Shown: positions 51,803 to 60,818 of the stretch, one piece after another
How the letters are laid out: the number at the start of each line of letters is the position of its first letter
Position numbering within the stretch: position 1 is the stretch's first letter
Origin: Hyphomicrobiales bacterium
GTDB lineage: Bacteria > Pseudomonadota > Alphaproteobacteria > Rhizobiales > Rhizobiaceae
Assembly (NCBI GenBank): GCA_900472175.1
Contig: UCHD01000014.1
Span: 62,001 to 126,000 of the forward strand
Direction of reading: 5' to 3'
Length of the DNA: 64,000 nucleotides
Notes under the pieces: generated by a model
The model's input: the letters and a program-made list of their open reading frames with translations, nothing else
Told to the model about the DNA's origin: nothing
The model's database searches: none
Translations under genes and position numbers: made by a program

Positions 51803-53131
51803 TTATGCCTCTTCTTCGCTGTCTCCGCCAAGACCATGCTTGCGCATCTTGAGGTATAGGGTCTTGCGCGAGATGCCGAGCGCATCGGCTGTCGTGCCGA
51901 TGCGGCCATCCTGCCCGGCCAGGCTGTCCAGCAGGATCGCGCGCTCCACATGGTCCATGCGTGCTTCCAGCGTCTCACCAGCCTTGACGCCAACGCCAGC
52001 CGGTATGTCCTCAAGGCCGAGCACATATCTCTCGGCGACGTTGCGCAACTCCCGCACATTGCCTGGCCAGTTTCGCTGGTCGAGATCGGCAAGGAACGTC
52101 GCCTCAACGCGGGGCGCGGCGTGACCCTGCCGTCGGGAAGCTAGGTCAAGAAAATGATGGAAGAGCAGTCCGATATCCCCGCGCCGCGCCGACAAAGGCG
52201 GGATTTCGACGCGGGCAATATCGAGCCGGTAGGCCAGGTCTTCGCGGAATTTTCCCTGCCGGCCAAGCTGATGCAAATCGGCCTTGGTCGCGGCGACGAC
52301 CTGCAGGTCGACGCGCACTTCCTCGTTGGAGCCGAGCCGCTCGATAGTCCTCTCCTGCAGTACGCGTAGCAGCCGCACCTGCGCCGCAAGTGGCATGGAT
52401 TCGATCTCGTCGAGGAACAGCGTGCCCCCATGCGCATGCTCGATTTTTCCGACGCGCTTTTCCCGCGCGCCGGTGAATGCCCCGGCTTCGTGGCCGAACA
52501 GCTCGGATTCCAGCATGGTCTCGGGGATTGCGCCACAATTGACGGCAACGAAGCGTCCTTTGCGTCCACTGAAATCATGCAGGGCACGCGCGGTCACCTC
52601 CTTGCCGGTACCTGTATCGCCAAGAACAAGGATGTCGGTCGCCGCGCCGGCTATGCGCTTCAACCGCTCGCGCAGCATGACCATCGGCGCAGAATGACCA
52701 ATCAACCGCGCCTCCCAATCATCGGCCGCAATGGAGAGCCGCAGACGGCGGTTTTCGATGACCAGCCGGCGATGGTCGAGCGCCCGGCGCACCGTCTCGA
52801 TGAGATGTACGGGATCGGCAGGTTTTTCCAGAAAATCCCAGGCGCCATCTCGCATGGCGCGTAGCGCCATCGGAATATCGCCATGGCCGGACATCAGCAC
52901 GATTGGAATATCCCGGTCTATCGCGCGAACGCTTGCCAGCAGATCGAAGCCGTCTTGATGCGGCATACGGACGTCAGAGACGATTATGGTTTCGCTATCA
53001 GCCCGAAGATCACTTAGAGCGGAGGCGACCGAAGCGTGCGGCGATACGCGGAAGCCTTCAAGCTCCAATACCTCACGGCAGGCGTCGAGCACATTGCCAT
53101 CGTCGTCGACAAGAATGATGTCAGCGGTCAT
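51803..53131 (-). CDS. Sigma-54-dependent response regulator (DctD/PgtA-like)
   Basis: A 442-residue NtrC-family regulator. The receiver domain (1-120) has D53 (VSDVRMP) as phospho-acceptor and K103 (LEKPADP). The AAA+ domain has Walker A GDTGTGKE (171-178) and an intact GAFTGA loop (217-222) that contacts sigma-54; the Fis-type helix-turn-helix lies at about 405-435 (IGTTADALGISRKTLYLKMR). It overlaps the kinase gene by four bases, so the two form a pair. It should activate the -24/-12 promoter just downstream. Confidence 0.93.
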   Translation of the reverse strand: MTADIILVDDDGNVLDACREVLELEGFRVSPHASVASALSDLRADSETIIVSDVRMPHQDGFDLLASVRAIDRDIPIVLMSGHGDIPMALRAMRDGAWDFLEKPADPVHLIETVRRALDHRRLVIENRRLRLSIAADDWEARLIGHSAPMVMLRERLKRIAGAATDILVLGDTGTGKEVTARALHDFSGRKGRFVAVNCGAIPETMLESELFGHEAGAFTGAREKRVGKIEHAHGGTLFLDEIESMPLAAQVRLLRVLQERTIERLGSNEEVRVDLQVVAATKADLHQLGRQGKFREDLAYRLDIARVEIPPLSARRGDIGLLFHHFLDLASRRQGHAAPRVEATFLADLDQRNWPGNVRELRNVAERYVLGLEDIPAGVGVKAGETLEARMDHVERAILLDSLAGQDGRIGTTADALGISRKTLYLKMRKHGLGGDSEEEA

Positions 53132-55032
53132 TCCGCTCCTTTCAGCGACACGGCGAAGCGCGTGCCGGCCGGCCCAGTGTCCAGCACGGCGATGCTGGCA
53201 CCAAAGTCCTTGATAATGTTGTAAGAAATGGAAAGGCCGAGACCGAGGCCCGTGCCGACCGGCTTTGTGGTGAAAAACGGATCGAACACCGCGTCGCGAT
53301 CGTGTGGCGCAATACCCGCTCCTGTATCAGCGATCATGAGCATCGCCCCGTTATCGCTTGGAACCGCTGTCACATGAACCACCCGCTCCGGCCGCTCGGC
53401 AACGGCATCAAGGGCATTCGCGATGAGGTTTATCACGACCTGTTCGAGTCGCACCGGCTCGGCCAAGACTTTTGGCACGTCTGGTGACAGCGACAGCGAG
53501 AGAGTAGCGCCCTCCTCCTCGAACCGGTGTTCGAGCAGGCCGAGCGCCTCATTGACGACGGCCGCGAGATCGACCGGGTACAGCCGGGAATCCGGCCGGC
53601 GTGCGAAGCGCCGGATATGAGTGATCTGGTCAGCCATGCGGCCCGTCAGCGCGCGGATCTTTTCCAGGTTATTGAGTGCCTGTTCGCTTTTACCGCGGGC
53701 AATGAGCGTGGAGCCGCTGTGAATATGTGCACGGATCGCGGCAAGCGGCTGGTTCAGTTCATGACCGATGCCAGCGGCCATCTGCCCCAGCGCGGCAAGC
53801 TTGGCCGACTGCACAAGTTCGTCGCGTGTCTGCCGGAAGAGGGTCAACGCACGGGCGAGATCGGCCAGTTCGTCGTCCCCACCTGCCGGGATGCGGACGG
53901 CTGGATTACCTTCGCTGATCGCGGTTGCGGCATGAGCGAGCTGATCGATGCGCATCAGTAGGCTGCGATGAACATAAAAGATGCCGATGACAAGTGCGGC
54001 GACCACTGCCAGCACGGCGATTGTGGCGAGCAGCTTGCGCCCAATATCGATCGCCGCGGCCGCGCGTCGGGCTGCCAAACCGGCACTTGCCTCGATCGCC
54101 ACCACCTCCGCGTCGATGCGCTTGCCAAGCTCACCGACGAGCCGGCCATTTTCCTTCGCCAGTTCAGCGAGCCGCCCGGCCTCGCGCATTTCGGACCTTT
54201 TCCGGTTCGGCGTGCCCGTCGCCGGATCGGACTGTTGCAGGATGCGTCTGGCGAGCTGGCGCAGGGTCAGACTGTCCGGCCACCCTTCCAGCGTCGTCAG
54301 CCGCGCCGCGAGTTCATCCGCACTGTCGCCGAGGAAGGCGTTGGCCTCTTGCACCTCTTCGGCCGTCGAGCTGCTGACGAGGCGCGCGAGGAGTCCCGTC
54401 GCAAGATTTGCCTGGGAGACAGCTGTCAACAAAGCCTCGCTGCGCCGTTGCTCGGCCAGTGCTGCCGTGCTCCGGCCATTGCGGGTCTCGGCCTCGATGT
54501 TGAAGCGGATATCGTCGACGAGTGGGTCGGCCTCCTCGATCAGATCGGCCTGTACCCAGCGCAATTCATCCACGTCGGCGCGCATCGCTTCGGTTAGCGT
54601 AAAACGCTTGCCGGCGGCAAGATCGATCTGGGCGAGGTTATCATTGATCGCCACGGCCAGCGGCGACAACGCCTGCACTGAGGGCTCCGGGTCTTGGTGT
54701 TCCAGGAGCGATTGCAGGGCGGTGAGCCGCCCAGCATAGACGCGGCGCGTCTCGTCATATTCTGCACGCGTTTCAGCCCCTGTCAGCGCTGCAGTGACCG
54801 AACCGATATCGGCGCCAGCCTTGGAAAGCCGCGACGCAAAGGCAAGTTGAGGCATCTGCACTTCCGCTATGCGCGAAAGCTCGCCGGACAGCTCTCGATA
54901 GGAAAACCAGCCAACGAGGCTGGCGCCAACAGCGAGCCCGACGATCAGCACGAAGGCCGCCCCAAGACGTGCTCCGATGCCAAAGCGCCAGCGGCTTAGC
55001 CGTTTCTGTCGTGATCTATCGTGCTGCTTCAT
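53128..55032 (-). CDS. Membrane sensor histidine kinase (PgtB/DctB-like)
   Basis: A 634-residue kinase. One membrane segment lies at about 21-45 and another at about 335-355; between them is a helical periplasmic domain of about 290 residues, long enough to contact a binding protein. A HAMP region follows, then GIGHELNQPLAAIRAH with H424, NLIANALDA (N box), DTGAGI and GTGLGLG (G boxes). The ATG at 55032 is preferred over an in-frame start at 55077, which would overlap the upstream gene. In Salmonella PgtB, a large periplasmic domain senses phosphoglycerate with PgtC; the same is inferred here for an unknown ligand. Confidence 0.9.
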   Translation of the reverse strand: MKQHDRSRQKRLSRWRFGIGARLGAAFVLIVGLAVGASLVGWFSYRELSGELSRIAEVQMPQLAFASRLSKAGADIGSVTAALTGAETRAEYDETRRVYAGRLTALQSLLEHQDPEPSVQALSPLAVAINDNLAQIDLAAGKRFTLTEAMRADVDELRWVQADLIEEADPLVDDIRFNIEAETRNGRSTAALAEQRRSEALLTAVSQANLATGLLARLVSSSTAEEVQEANAFLGDSADELAARLTTLEGWPDSLTLRQLARRILQQSDPATGTPNRKRSEMREAGRLAELAKENGRLVGELGKRIDAEVVAIEASAGLAARRAAAAIDIGRKLLATIAVLAVVAALVIGIFYVHRSLLMRIDQLAHAATAISEGNPAVRIPAGGDDELADLARALTLFRQTRDELVQSAKLAALGQMAAGIGHELNQPLAAIRAHIHSGSTLIARGKSEQALNNLEKIRALTGRMADQITHIRRFARRPDSRLYPVDLAAVVNEALGLLEHRFEEEGATLSLSLSPDVPKVLAEPVRLEQVVINLIANALDAVAERPERVVHVTAVPSDNGAMLMIADTGAGIAPHDRDAVFDPFFTTKPVGTGLGLGLSISYNIIKDFGASIAVLDTGPAGTRFAVSLKGAE

Positions 55033-55042
55033 GTGGCTACCA

Positions 55043-56353
55043 TCATCGCCGGCCGAACGGCGGCGAGAGTGAGGCAAGGAAGCTTTCAGCCTGTGCCAGG
55101 TTTTGCTCCACGATGCCGCGAATATCGCGGGCCAAGGCCTGCTGTTCGATCGTACGGCTTATGCCGCGTGGCCATTCGCCCTTTAGCGTATCCGGGAGTT
55201 TTTGCACAATGTCTGCCGGAAGCGGTGGCGTAACGAGTAAACTACGAACAGCTGCAAGCGTATCTTGCCGCGCCGCGTCATCACCCCTCTCCCGTTCCAG
55301 TAACCGAAGCCGCGCCCAGAGCCGGGCCAGCGTCGCACGGCGACGCACAATATAATCATCGAAGATCAGGTTGACGATACCGTAGCGTTCGGCAGAAAGG
55401 CGAGCGTTGAAATCGCGCGCGGCCAGAAGCCCGCCCGTATTCTCCGCAGGCAGGAGCCCCGCATTCAATTCGGCGCGGACAGGAATACGCCCGATGGCGG
55501 GCTGAAGAAGGATGCCCTGCCCTTCCGGCGAAAGCAGGAAATCGACGAACCGCTCGGCGGCGTCGACGTTTTTCGCGCGCGACAGGATCGCTATACTGGC
55601 CGGTACATAGATTGGGTCAGGCGTCAGGACGAAAACGTTCTGTCCGCCCGAAACATCCGGCGCATTGGCAAGAAAATCGATAGTGATGCCGATGCCGAAA
55701 CGGCGTTGTGCAACACCCGAGGCAACACCGAAACTGCGCGCCGTAACGGTCGAGAGATTGCCGCCAATTTCGGATAGAAGCGCCCAGCCCCGCTCCCAGC
55801 CATAGGCCTGCAACAAGGCTTCCACGATGAGGTGCGTCGTCCCGGAACGCGATGGCGAGGTGATGCCGATATGGCTGGCATAGACCGGCTTCAGCAGATC
55901 CTGCCAGCTCTGTGGCGCCGGCAGGGAATATTGCGCGAGATAGGCGGGATTGTAGACGAGACCATAGCCGGAGAGTGCAAAGCCGAGATAGAAGCCGTCG
56001 GGATCATTGAGCGGATAGCCGAGAATTTTCGCCGGCGCGCCGGTCTGCCTCGGTTTGATCGCACGCAATGCTCCTTTGCGTTTCAAAAGCTCGAAAGCAT
56101 CGGTTGCCGAAGCCCAGAAGACGTCCGTCGCGACATCCGATTTGTCGATAATGAACCGGCTGGCGCTGCCGGTATTGCGTTGGACGATCGACAGCCGGAT
56201 ATCGGGATGACGTGCTTCGAAGGCTTTGCGGAATGGCTCGTAGAAGGACGGCGGATAGGAGGTAATGATCGACAATTCTGCCGCTGCGGCACCGCGAAAC
56301 GCGCACAATAGCCCCAGGACAAGCAGTAGAATTATTCTAGCGCCGGATCGAAT
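55043..56353 (-). CDS. PgtC-like substrate-binding protein, likely co-sensor; apparent AUU start
   Basis: A 436-residue periplasmic protein if begun at the ATT at 56353. From there it reads IRSGARIILLLVLGLLCAF, a textbook signal peptide ending near GAAAA. GGAGGGG lies exactly seven bases before this ATT. The first conventional start (TTG, 56308) would cut away the signal core and has no ribosome-binding site. The mature part is a paralogue of the importer's binding protein at 50324 (shared SRSGTTHL, GGNLSTVTARSFGV), but without that protein's long C-terminal extension. It lies 10 bases before the kinase gene, as pgtC lies with pgtB/pgtA, so it probably presents ligand to the kinase. Confidence 0.8.
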   Translation of the reverse strand: MRSGARIILLLVLGLLCAFRGAAAAELSIITSYPPSFYEPFRKAFEARHPDIRLSIVQRNTGSASRFIIDKSDVATDVFWASATDAFELLKRKGALRAIKPRQTGAPAKILGYPLNDPDGFYLGFALSGYGLVYNPAYLAQYSLPAPQSWQDLLKPVYASHIGITSPSRSGTTHLIVEALLQAYGWERGWALLSEIGGNLSTVTARSFGVASGVAQRRFGIGITIDFLANAPDVSGGQNVFVLTPDPIYVPASIAILSRAKNVDAAERFVDFLLSPEGQGILLQPAIGRIPVRAELNAGLLPAENTGGLLAARDFNARLSAERYGIVNLIFDDYIVRRRATLARLWARLRLLERERGDDAARQDTLAAVRSLLVTPPLPADIVQKLPDTLKGEWPRGISRTIEQQALARDIRGIVEQNLAQAESFLASLSPPFGRR

Positions 56354-56911
56354 CTTGAAACCCCTCCAAACGATTACCCTTCCACTGGATTATCTCGGGG
56401 TGAAAGACAACACCCGTCATCGCCCGGGCATCAATATTCCACACCGGCCTCATACTAGCATTGAAAAGGCGGCAAGCGATCTTTCTGTTCCAGAGGAGTT
56501 GCCGCCAGCTATTCCGGGAGAACCAGTGTATCGCGGCAAGCTAACGGCAGGCCAAAAATCGTGACCTTAACGCGGCACGGAACACGATATCCGAACGAAA
56601 GATATGTGATGCGTGCTGGGCGAACTTGGGGGCGACCTCGACCTAAAATTATAAGTTTCGAAGGTGACAGCATTTCTACCCAGCGAAGACCGCGAACATC
56701 ACGGCGGCGTCCCGCGCACGTTCAAGATGACCGGCGAGATTGTGGCACGGCTGAATTAGCGCACCGTCACGCATGTAGACGTGGCAGCTGCCTTCTACCT
56801 GCTCGAATCCGGCAGGCCGAATGGAAGCTGGTTGTCGAAATCGATTGAGGACCCGCACCTGCGTTTTCAAAAAGGCGCTACTGAAGTGGCGCCTTTCCCA
56901 TCACTATAAGC
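56354..56911. other. Intergenic region upstream of the sensor operon
   Basis: About 560 bases. 56354-56370 is the ribosome-binding region of the PgtC-like gene. Short open frames at 56561-56848 (plus) and 56676-56870 (minus) have no recognisable motif or ribosome-binding site. I found no -24/-12 promoter here, so the sensor operon probably uses another sigma factor. The right end holds the terminator of the kinase operon. Confidence 0.5.
56867..56896 (-). terminator. Intrinsic terminator of the dihydroxyacetone kinase operon
   Basis: A 12-bp stem with one wobble (56871-56882 with 56885-56896) lies about 15 bases beyond the kinase stop. On the minus strand it ends in a run of five T, so it fits the kinase operon well. 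Confidence 0.8.
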
Positions 56912-58531
56912 TCACTCTGCCAGATGCTCGAACAGCCGCGCCACCGCCTCCGCGCCGGGATCGATATGCCCTTCGAGTTGTTTCGCATTGATATAGGCGG
57001 CTCGTCCGGCCTTGGCCTTGAGCATGGTGGCCGTGAGGTTCGCGCCAGCGCGTGCGGCCGCGGCCGCCGGTTTGAAACCCTTCTCAAGCGCATCGAGCGC
57101 CGGCGAAAGTGCGTCCACCATCGTCCGGTCGCCGAGGTGGGCACCGCCGATTTCCTGCATGCGGGCAAGTCCCGCCTTTAGCGAATCGGCCATCGGCAGA
57201 CCGCTTGAGGCTGCATCACCGGCGGCCGCAAAGAAGATGGCGAGCAGAACACCGGACGATCCGCCCATCGTCTGGCTCAATTCCTGACCGATGGCGCGAT
57301 AAAGCTGGGTGTGATCCGAGAGCGGCATGCGGTCGATTGCATTGATGAGAGCGCGCGCAGCACCTGCGAGCGTGGATCCCGTGTCGCCGTCACCGGATTT
57401 GGCATCCAGTGCGTTCAGATCCTCTTCGGCCGAGATCAATACCCTGCAGCAATTGATCAGGAAGTCGCGCGTCTCCTGATGGTTGGACGGTTGCGGTGTG
57501 ATCGGTGTCAGTCCGTCCGGCAGCATTTCAATCCGGATGGGTTTGACGGCGGACAAGCCAGGCCAGGCCGCCATCGTAACCGGTGCGCCCAATGCCTTTA
57601 TGTCCGCCTCGTCGGCTGGATAGAGCGAGATGGAAAAGCCCTGCATGTCGAGCGATGTCATCATCGGCGCCGGTCCGACGACATGGGAAATCCGGTTGCC
57701 GATCGACGAAGCAATCAGTTCGTGGGTCAGCACCGACATTTCGAGGGCGGAGGTGCCACCAAGATTATTGATCAGCGCAACATGCGGCCTATCCTCGATG
57801 GCCGCGGTCAGTTTGCTGACGACTGCTCCCATCGCCGTTCTGACATCGACAAATGCGATCTGTTCCACACCGGCTTCCCCATGGATACCGAGCCCCAGCT
57901 CGGCCATGCCGGCAGGAATACGATCTTCCTTCGGCGAGCCAGGAACAGTGCAGGTATCCAGCGACATGCCGATACTTTTTGCTCCAGTGATCACGCGCCG
58001 GGCAGCGGCCGTTACCGTTTCGAGATCGGCGCCTGCCTGCGCAAGCGCGCCCGCGATCTTGTGGACGAAGAGCGTTCCCGCCACGCCGCGCGCCTGCGGC
58101 AGGTCGGGCAGAGCAACGTCATCGCCAACGATGACCATGTTGACATTCAGGCCAAAAGCGCGCGCGCGCTCAGCCGCCAATCCGAAGTTCAGCCGGTCGC
58201 CGGTATAGTTCTTGACGATCAACAGACATCCAGCCGGACCTGTGACAGCCAGGATGCCGGCGAGAACCGCATCGACACTCGGCGAGGCAAAGACGTCGCC
58301 GCACACGGCCGCGGTCAGCATTCCCTTGCCGACGAAACCTGCATGCGCCGGCTCGTGTCCGGAGCCTCCACCGGATACCAGCGCCACCTGCGACTTGTCC
58401 CAATCGCCGCGCAGAACCACGCGAATATGCGGATAGCCGTCAAGACGCACCAAAGAGCCGCCGCTGACGGCCAGCAGACCATCGATCGCCTCGGTGACCA
58501 CGTCTTCTCGCTTGTTGATGAACTGTGCCAT
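56912..58531 (-). CDS. Dihydroxyacetone kinase, fused DhaK-DhaL type
   Basis: A 539-residue ATP-dependent kinase. The DhaK half has GGGSGHEPAH (54-63) and H217 (LGLGIHGEAG), which binds dihydroxyacetone covalently. The DhaL half has GDGDTGSTLAG (380-390), whose Asp residues bind the Mg-ATP. The fused order and length match ATP-using kinases rather than PTS-dependent split ones. It makes dihydroxyacetone phosphate for glycolysis. It is the last gene of the importer operon, 10 bases after an ATPase gene, so the importer probably brings in dihydroxyacetone, glycerol or a precursor. Confidence 0.94.
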   Translation of the reverse strand: MAQFINKREDVVTEAIDGLLAVSGGSLVRLDGYPHIRVVLRGDWDKSQVALVSGGGSGHEPAHAGFVGKGMLTAAVCGDVFASPSVDAVLAGILAVTGPAGCLLIVKNYTGDRLNFGLAAERARAFGLNVNMVIVGDDVALPDLPQARGVAGTLFVHKIAGALAQAGADLETVTAAARRVITGAKSIGMSLDTCTVPGSPKEDRIPAGMAELGLGIHGEAGVEQIAFVDVRTAMGAVVSKLTAAIEDRPHVALINNLGGTSALEMSVLTHELIASSIGNRISHVVGPAPMMTSLDMQGFSISLYPADEADIKALGAPVTMAAWPGLSAVKPIRIEMLPDGLTPITPQPSNHQETRDFLINCCRVLISAEEDLNALDAKSGDGDTGSTLAGAARALINAIDRMPLSDHTQLYRAIGQELSQTMGGSSGVLLAIFFAAAGDAASSGLPMADSLKAGLARMQEIGGAHLGDRTMVDALSPALDALEKGFKPAAAAARAGANLTATMLKAKAGRAAYINAKQLEGHIDPGAEAVARLFEHLAE

Positions 58532-58541
58532 ATCTGCTCCC

Positions 58542-59537
58542 TTACCCTAAGCGCATGCCGTCCGCGTCGAAATAGAGCGGCTTGTCCGGCTGGATTTTGA
58601 CGATGTCTCCGCTCTTCAGCCTGGTATGGGCGTCGGTCACGGTGACGATGTCGTTTTTCTTGAATACCAAATGAAGGCGCGTCTGGTCGCCGAGATGCTC
58701 GACCCGTTTGACCAGTGCCTCCTGACCGTCGCCCTGGGTGATATGCTCAGGGCGCAAGCCGATGCTCACCGCTCCCGGCGGCGAGCCAGGGAACGCGTCG
58801 GCGGCGAGCACATTGATCCGCGGCTGACCGAGCCTTGTCGCGGTGTAGAGGCTCACCGGCCGCTCATAGATTTCGCGCGGCGAGCCAAACTGCACCAGCC
58901 TGCCTTCGTGGAGAACGCCGATATGGGTCGCCATCGTCATCGCCTCGATCTGGTCGTGGGTGACGTAAAGCAAGGTGGCACCCGAATTGGCTTGGATACT
59001 CTTGAGTTCGATGCGCAGATCGGCCCGCAGCTTGGCGTCGAGAGAGCTGAGCGGCTCATCCATGAGATAGATTTGCGGATTGCGCACCAGCGCGCGGCCG
59101 ATCGAGACGCGCTGCATTTCGCCGCCCGAAAGATTGGTCGCCTTGTTGTCGAGCTTGTGAGAAATCTGCAGCATTTCCGCGATCGATTTCACCTTGCGGT
59201 CGATATCTGCCTTCGAAGTCTTCAACAGAGGTGATTTCAACGGGAATTCGAGGTTCTGGCGCACGGTCAAATGCGGATAGAGAGAATATTGCTGAAACAC
59301 CATCGCGACATTGCGCTCGGCGGGCGTACGGTCCCTGACAGAGCGGCCGGCAAAATAGATGTCGCCACTGTCCGGCTTGTCCAGACCCGATACCATGCGC
59401 AGCGCCGTGGTTTTCCCCGCGCCGGTCGGCCCCAGGAGAACGACGAAGGAACCGCCGGGGATCGTCAGCGACAGATTGTCGAGCGCCGCGTGGCCGGCAA
59501 ATTTCTTCGTCACATTTTCAAGAACCACATCAACCAT
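58542..59537 (-). CDS. ABC transporter ATP-binding protein, second ATPase of the triose/polyol importer
   Basis: A 331-residue ATPase with Walker A GPTGAGKTT, signature LSGGEMQR and Walker B IYLMDEPLSSLD, plus a TOBE region (GLRPEHITQG). GPTGAGKTT and LSGGEMQR differ from the usual CUT1 forms (GPSGCGKTT, LSGGDRQR/GQRQR). The ATG at 59537 overlaps the other ATPase gene by eight bases. Two different ATPases in one operon recall the rhizobial glycerol importer GlpSTPQ(U)V, where GlpS and GlpT form a heterodimer. Confidence 0.9.
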   Translation of the reverse strand: MVDVVLENVTKKFAGHAALDNLSLTIPGGSFVVLLGPTGAGKTTALRMVSGLDKPDSGDIYFAGRSVRDRTPAERNVAMVFQQYSLYPHLTVRQNLEFPLKSPLLKTSKADIDRKVKSIAEMLQISHKLDNKATNLSGGEMQRVSIGRALVRNPQIYLMDEPLSSLDAKLRADLRIELKSIQANSGATLLYVTHDQIEAMTMATHIGVLHEGRLVQFGSPREIYERPVSLYTATRLGQPRINVLAADAFPGSPPGAVSIGLRPEHITQGDGQEALVKRVEHLGDQTRLHLVFKKNDIVTVTDAHTRLKSGDIVKIQPDKPLYFDADGMRLG

Positions 59538-60627
59538 GACGCAAGACCCTCTCATTGGCTTCAGACAGCAGCGCCTGCCCTTTCATATCGTCGAAGATGG
59601 TCAGCGTTTGCGGATCGAATTCAAGGCCGATGATCTCGCCCGACGTTACGGACTGCTTCGCAGGCGTGCGTGCCTTGATCTCCCCGTTGGGTGTGGCCAT
59701 CGTGACGATCTGGGTCGTGCCGAGATATTCCGTGGCGAGCACCCGTCCGCGGTAGGCCGAGGCATCGGAAAAGCGGATGTGCTCCGGCCTGACCCCCAGC
59801 GTCAGCTTTCCACTGGCCCCCTGACGGGACAAGGGAACCGTAACCCGGTGTCCGGAAAGCTCGATGGCATTGCTTCCGATACCGATCATGCCGTCAAAAT
59901 CGAAGAAGTTCATCGCCGGGGAGCCGATGAACTTGGCGACGAATTTGGTGGCTGGCCAATCATAGATGTCCTGCGGCTTGCCGAACTGTTCAACGACGCC
60001 GTGGTTCATGACGACGATCTTGTCGCCCATCTGCATCGCTTCAAGCTGATCATGGGTAACGTAAACCGTTGTCGCGCCGATGCGATCGTGAAGGGCGCGC
60101 AGCTCCTCGGCCATATGTTCGCGAAATTCCGCATCGAGGGCACCAAGGGGTTCGTCCATGAAAAAAGCCTTCGGCCGGCGCACGATGGCGCGACCAAGCG
60201 CAACGCGCTGGCGGTCACCGCCCGACAGCCCGCCGACCGGCCGGTCGAGAATATTCTCGATCTTGAGGATACGCGCCACCTCTTCCACCCGCGTTTTCGC
60301 CTCGGCGCGAGACATTCCCTGGCTCAGCAGCGGATAGGAAATGTTCTTGCGCACATTCATATGCGGATAGAGCGCGAACATCTGGAAGACGAAGGCAATA
60401 TCGCGTTGACTTGCCGGCTTCATGCCGACTTCCTCGCCATCGATATAGATTTCACCGCTGGTCGGCAGTTCCAGGCCCGCCATCATGCGCAACGTCGTCG
60501 TCTTGCCGCACCCCGACGGTCCCAGCAACATGAAGAACTCGCCGTCCTCCACGGTGAACGAGGAAGATTGGACAGCGGTGAATGCTCCGAACTCCTTGCG
60601 CACATTCTGAATTCTGATCTGTGCCAT
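59530..60627 (-). CDS. ABC transporter ATP-binding protein, first ATPase of the triose/polyol importer
   Basis: A 365-residue ATPase with Walker A GPSGCGKTT, signature LSGGDRQR and Walker B AFFMDEPLGALD, plus a TOBE region (GVRPEHIRFS). The ATG at 60627 has GGAG five bases upstream and gives the family start (MAQIRIQNVRKEFGAF); the longer frame is rejected because it overlaps the small membrane protein. It lies two bases from that gene. Confidence 0.92.
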   Translation of the reverse strand: MAQIRIQNVRKEFGAFTAVQSSSFTVEDGEFFMLLGPSGCGKTTTLRMMAGLELPTSGEIYIDGEEVGMKPASQRDIAFVFQMFALYPHMNVRKNISYPLLSQGMSRAEAKTRVEEVARILKIENILDRPVGGLSGGDRQRVALGRAIVRRPKAFFMDEPLGALDAEFREHMAEELRALHDRIGATTVYVTHDQLEAMQMGDKIVVMNHGVVEQFGKPQDIYDWPATKFVAKFIGSPAMNFFDFDGMIGIGSNAIELSGHRVTVPLSRQGASGKLTLGVRPEHIRFSDASAYRGRVLATEYLGTTQIVTMATPNGEIKARTPAKQSVTSGEIIGLEFDPQTLTIFDDMKGQALLSEANERVLRHG

Positions 60628-60629
60628 GG

Positions 60630-60818
60630 TTACTCCGGAAAATGACTGACGATGATGAACATCACGGTGCCCACCAGGGTGACGATGAAGGACGCGGAGT
60701 ACAGCGACAGGGCGAATGGTTGCATCAGCATGAACACACCGAGCGCGATGAGGATCGATGCGACCATCTCCCAGGCGCCGCGCCGGAACCCGCGCAATCC
60801 CTTTATGAATTCCGTCAT
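60630..60818 (-). CDS. Small two-helix membrane protein of the ABC importer
   Basis: A 62-residue protein: a basic cytoplasmic N-terminus (MTEFIKGLRGFRRGAWEM), then two hydrophobic segments (SILIALGVFMLMQPF and SFIVTLVGTVMFIIV). Its ATG overlaps the permease stop by four bases and its stop is two bases from the ATPase start, so it is clearly part of the operon. Rhizobial glycerol importer operons also carry a small membrane protein of unknown role (GlpU); this one may be analogous. Its function, perhaps assembly or modulation of the importer, is unknown. Confidence 0.82.
   Translation of the reverse strand: MTEFIKGLRGFRRGAWEMVASILIALGVFMLMQPFALSLYSASFIVTLVGTVMFIIVSHFPE

Noticed and set aside
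56561-56848. Short frames in the gap before the dihydroxyacetone kinase terminator
   Set aside because: Stops interrupt any longer reading, no motif is visible and both strands are equally open.
57311-58600. Plus-strand open frame of about 429 codons
   Set aside because: Fully antisense to the dihydroxyacetone kinase, which has all active-site motifs.
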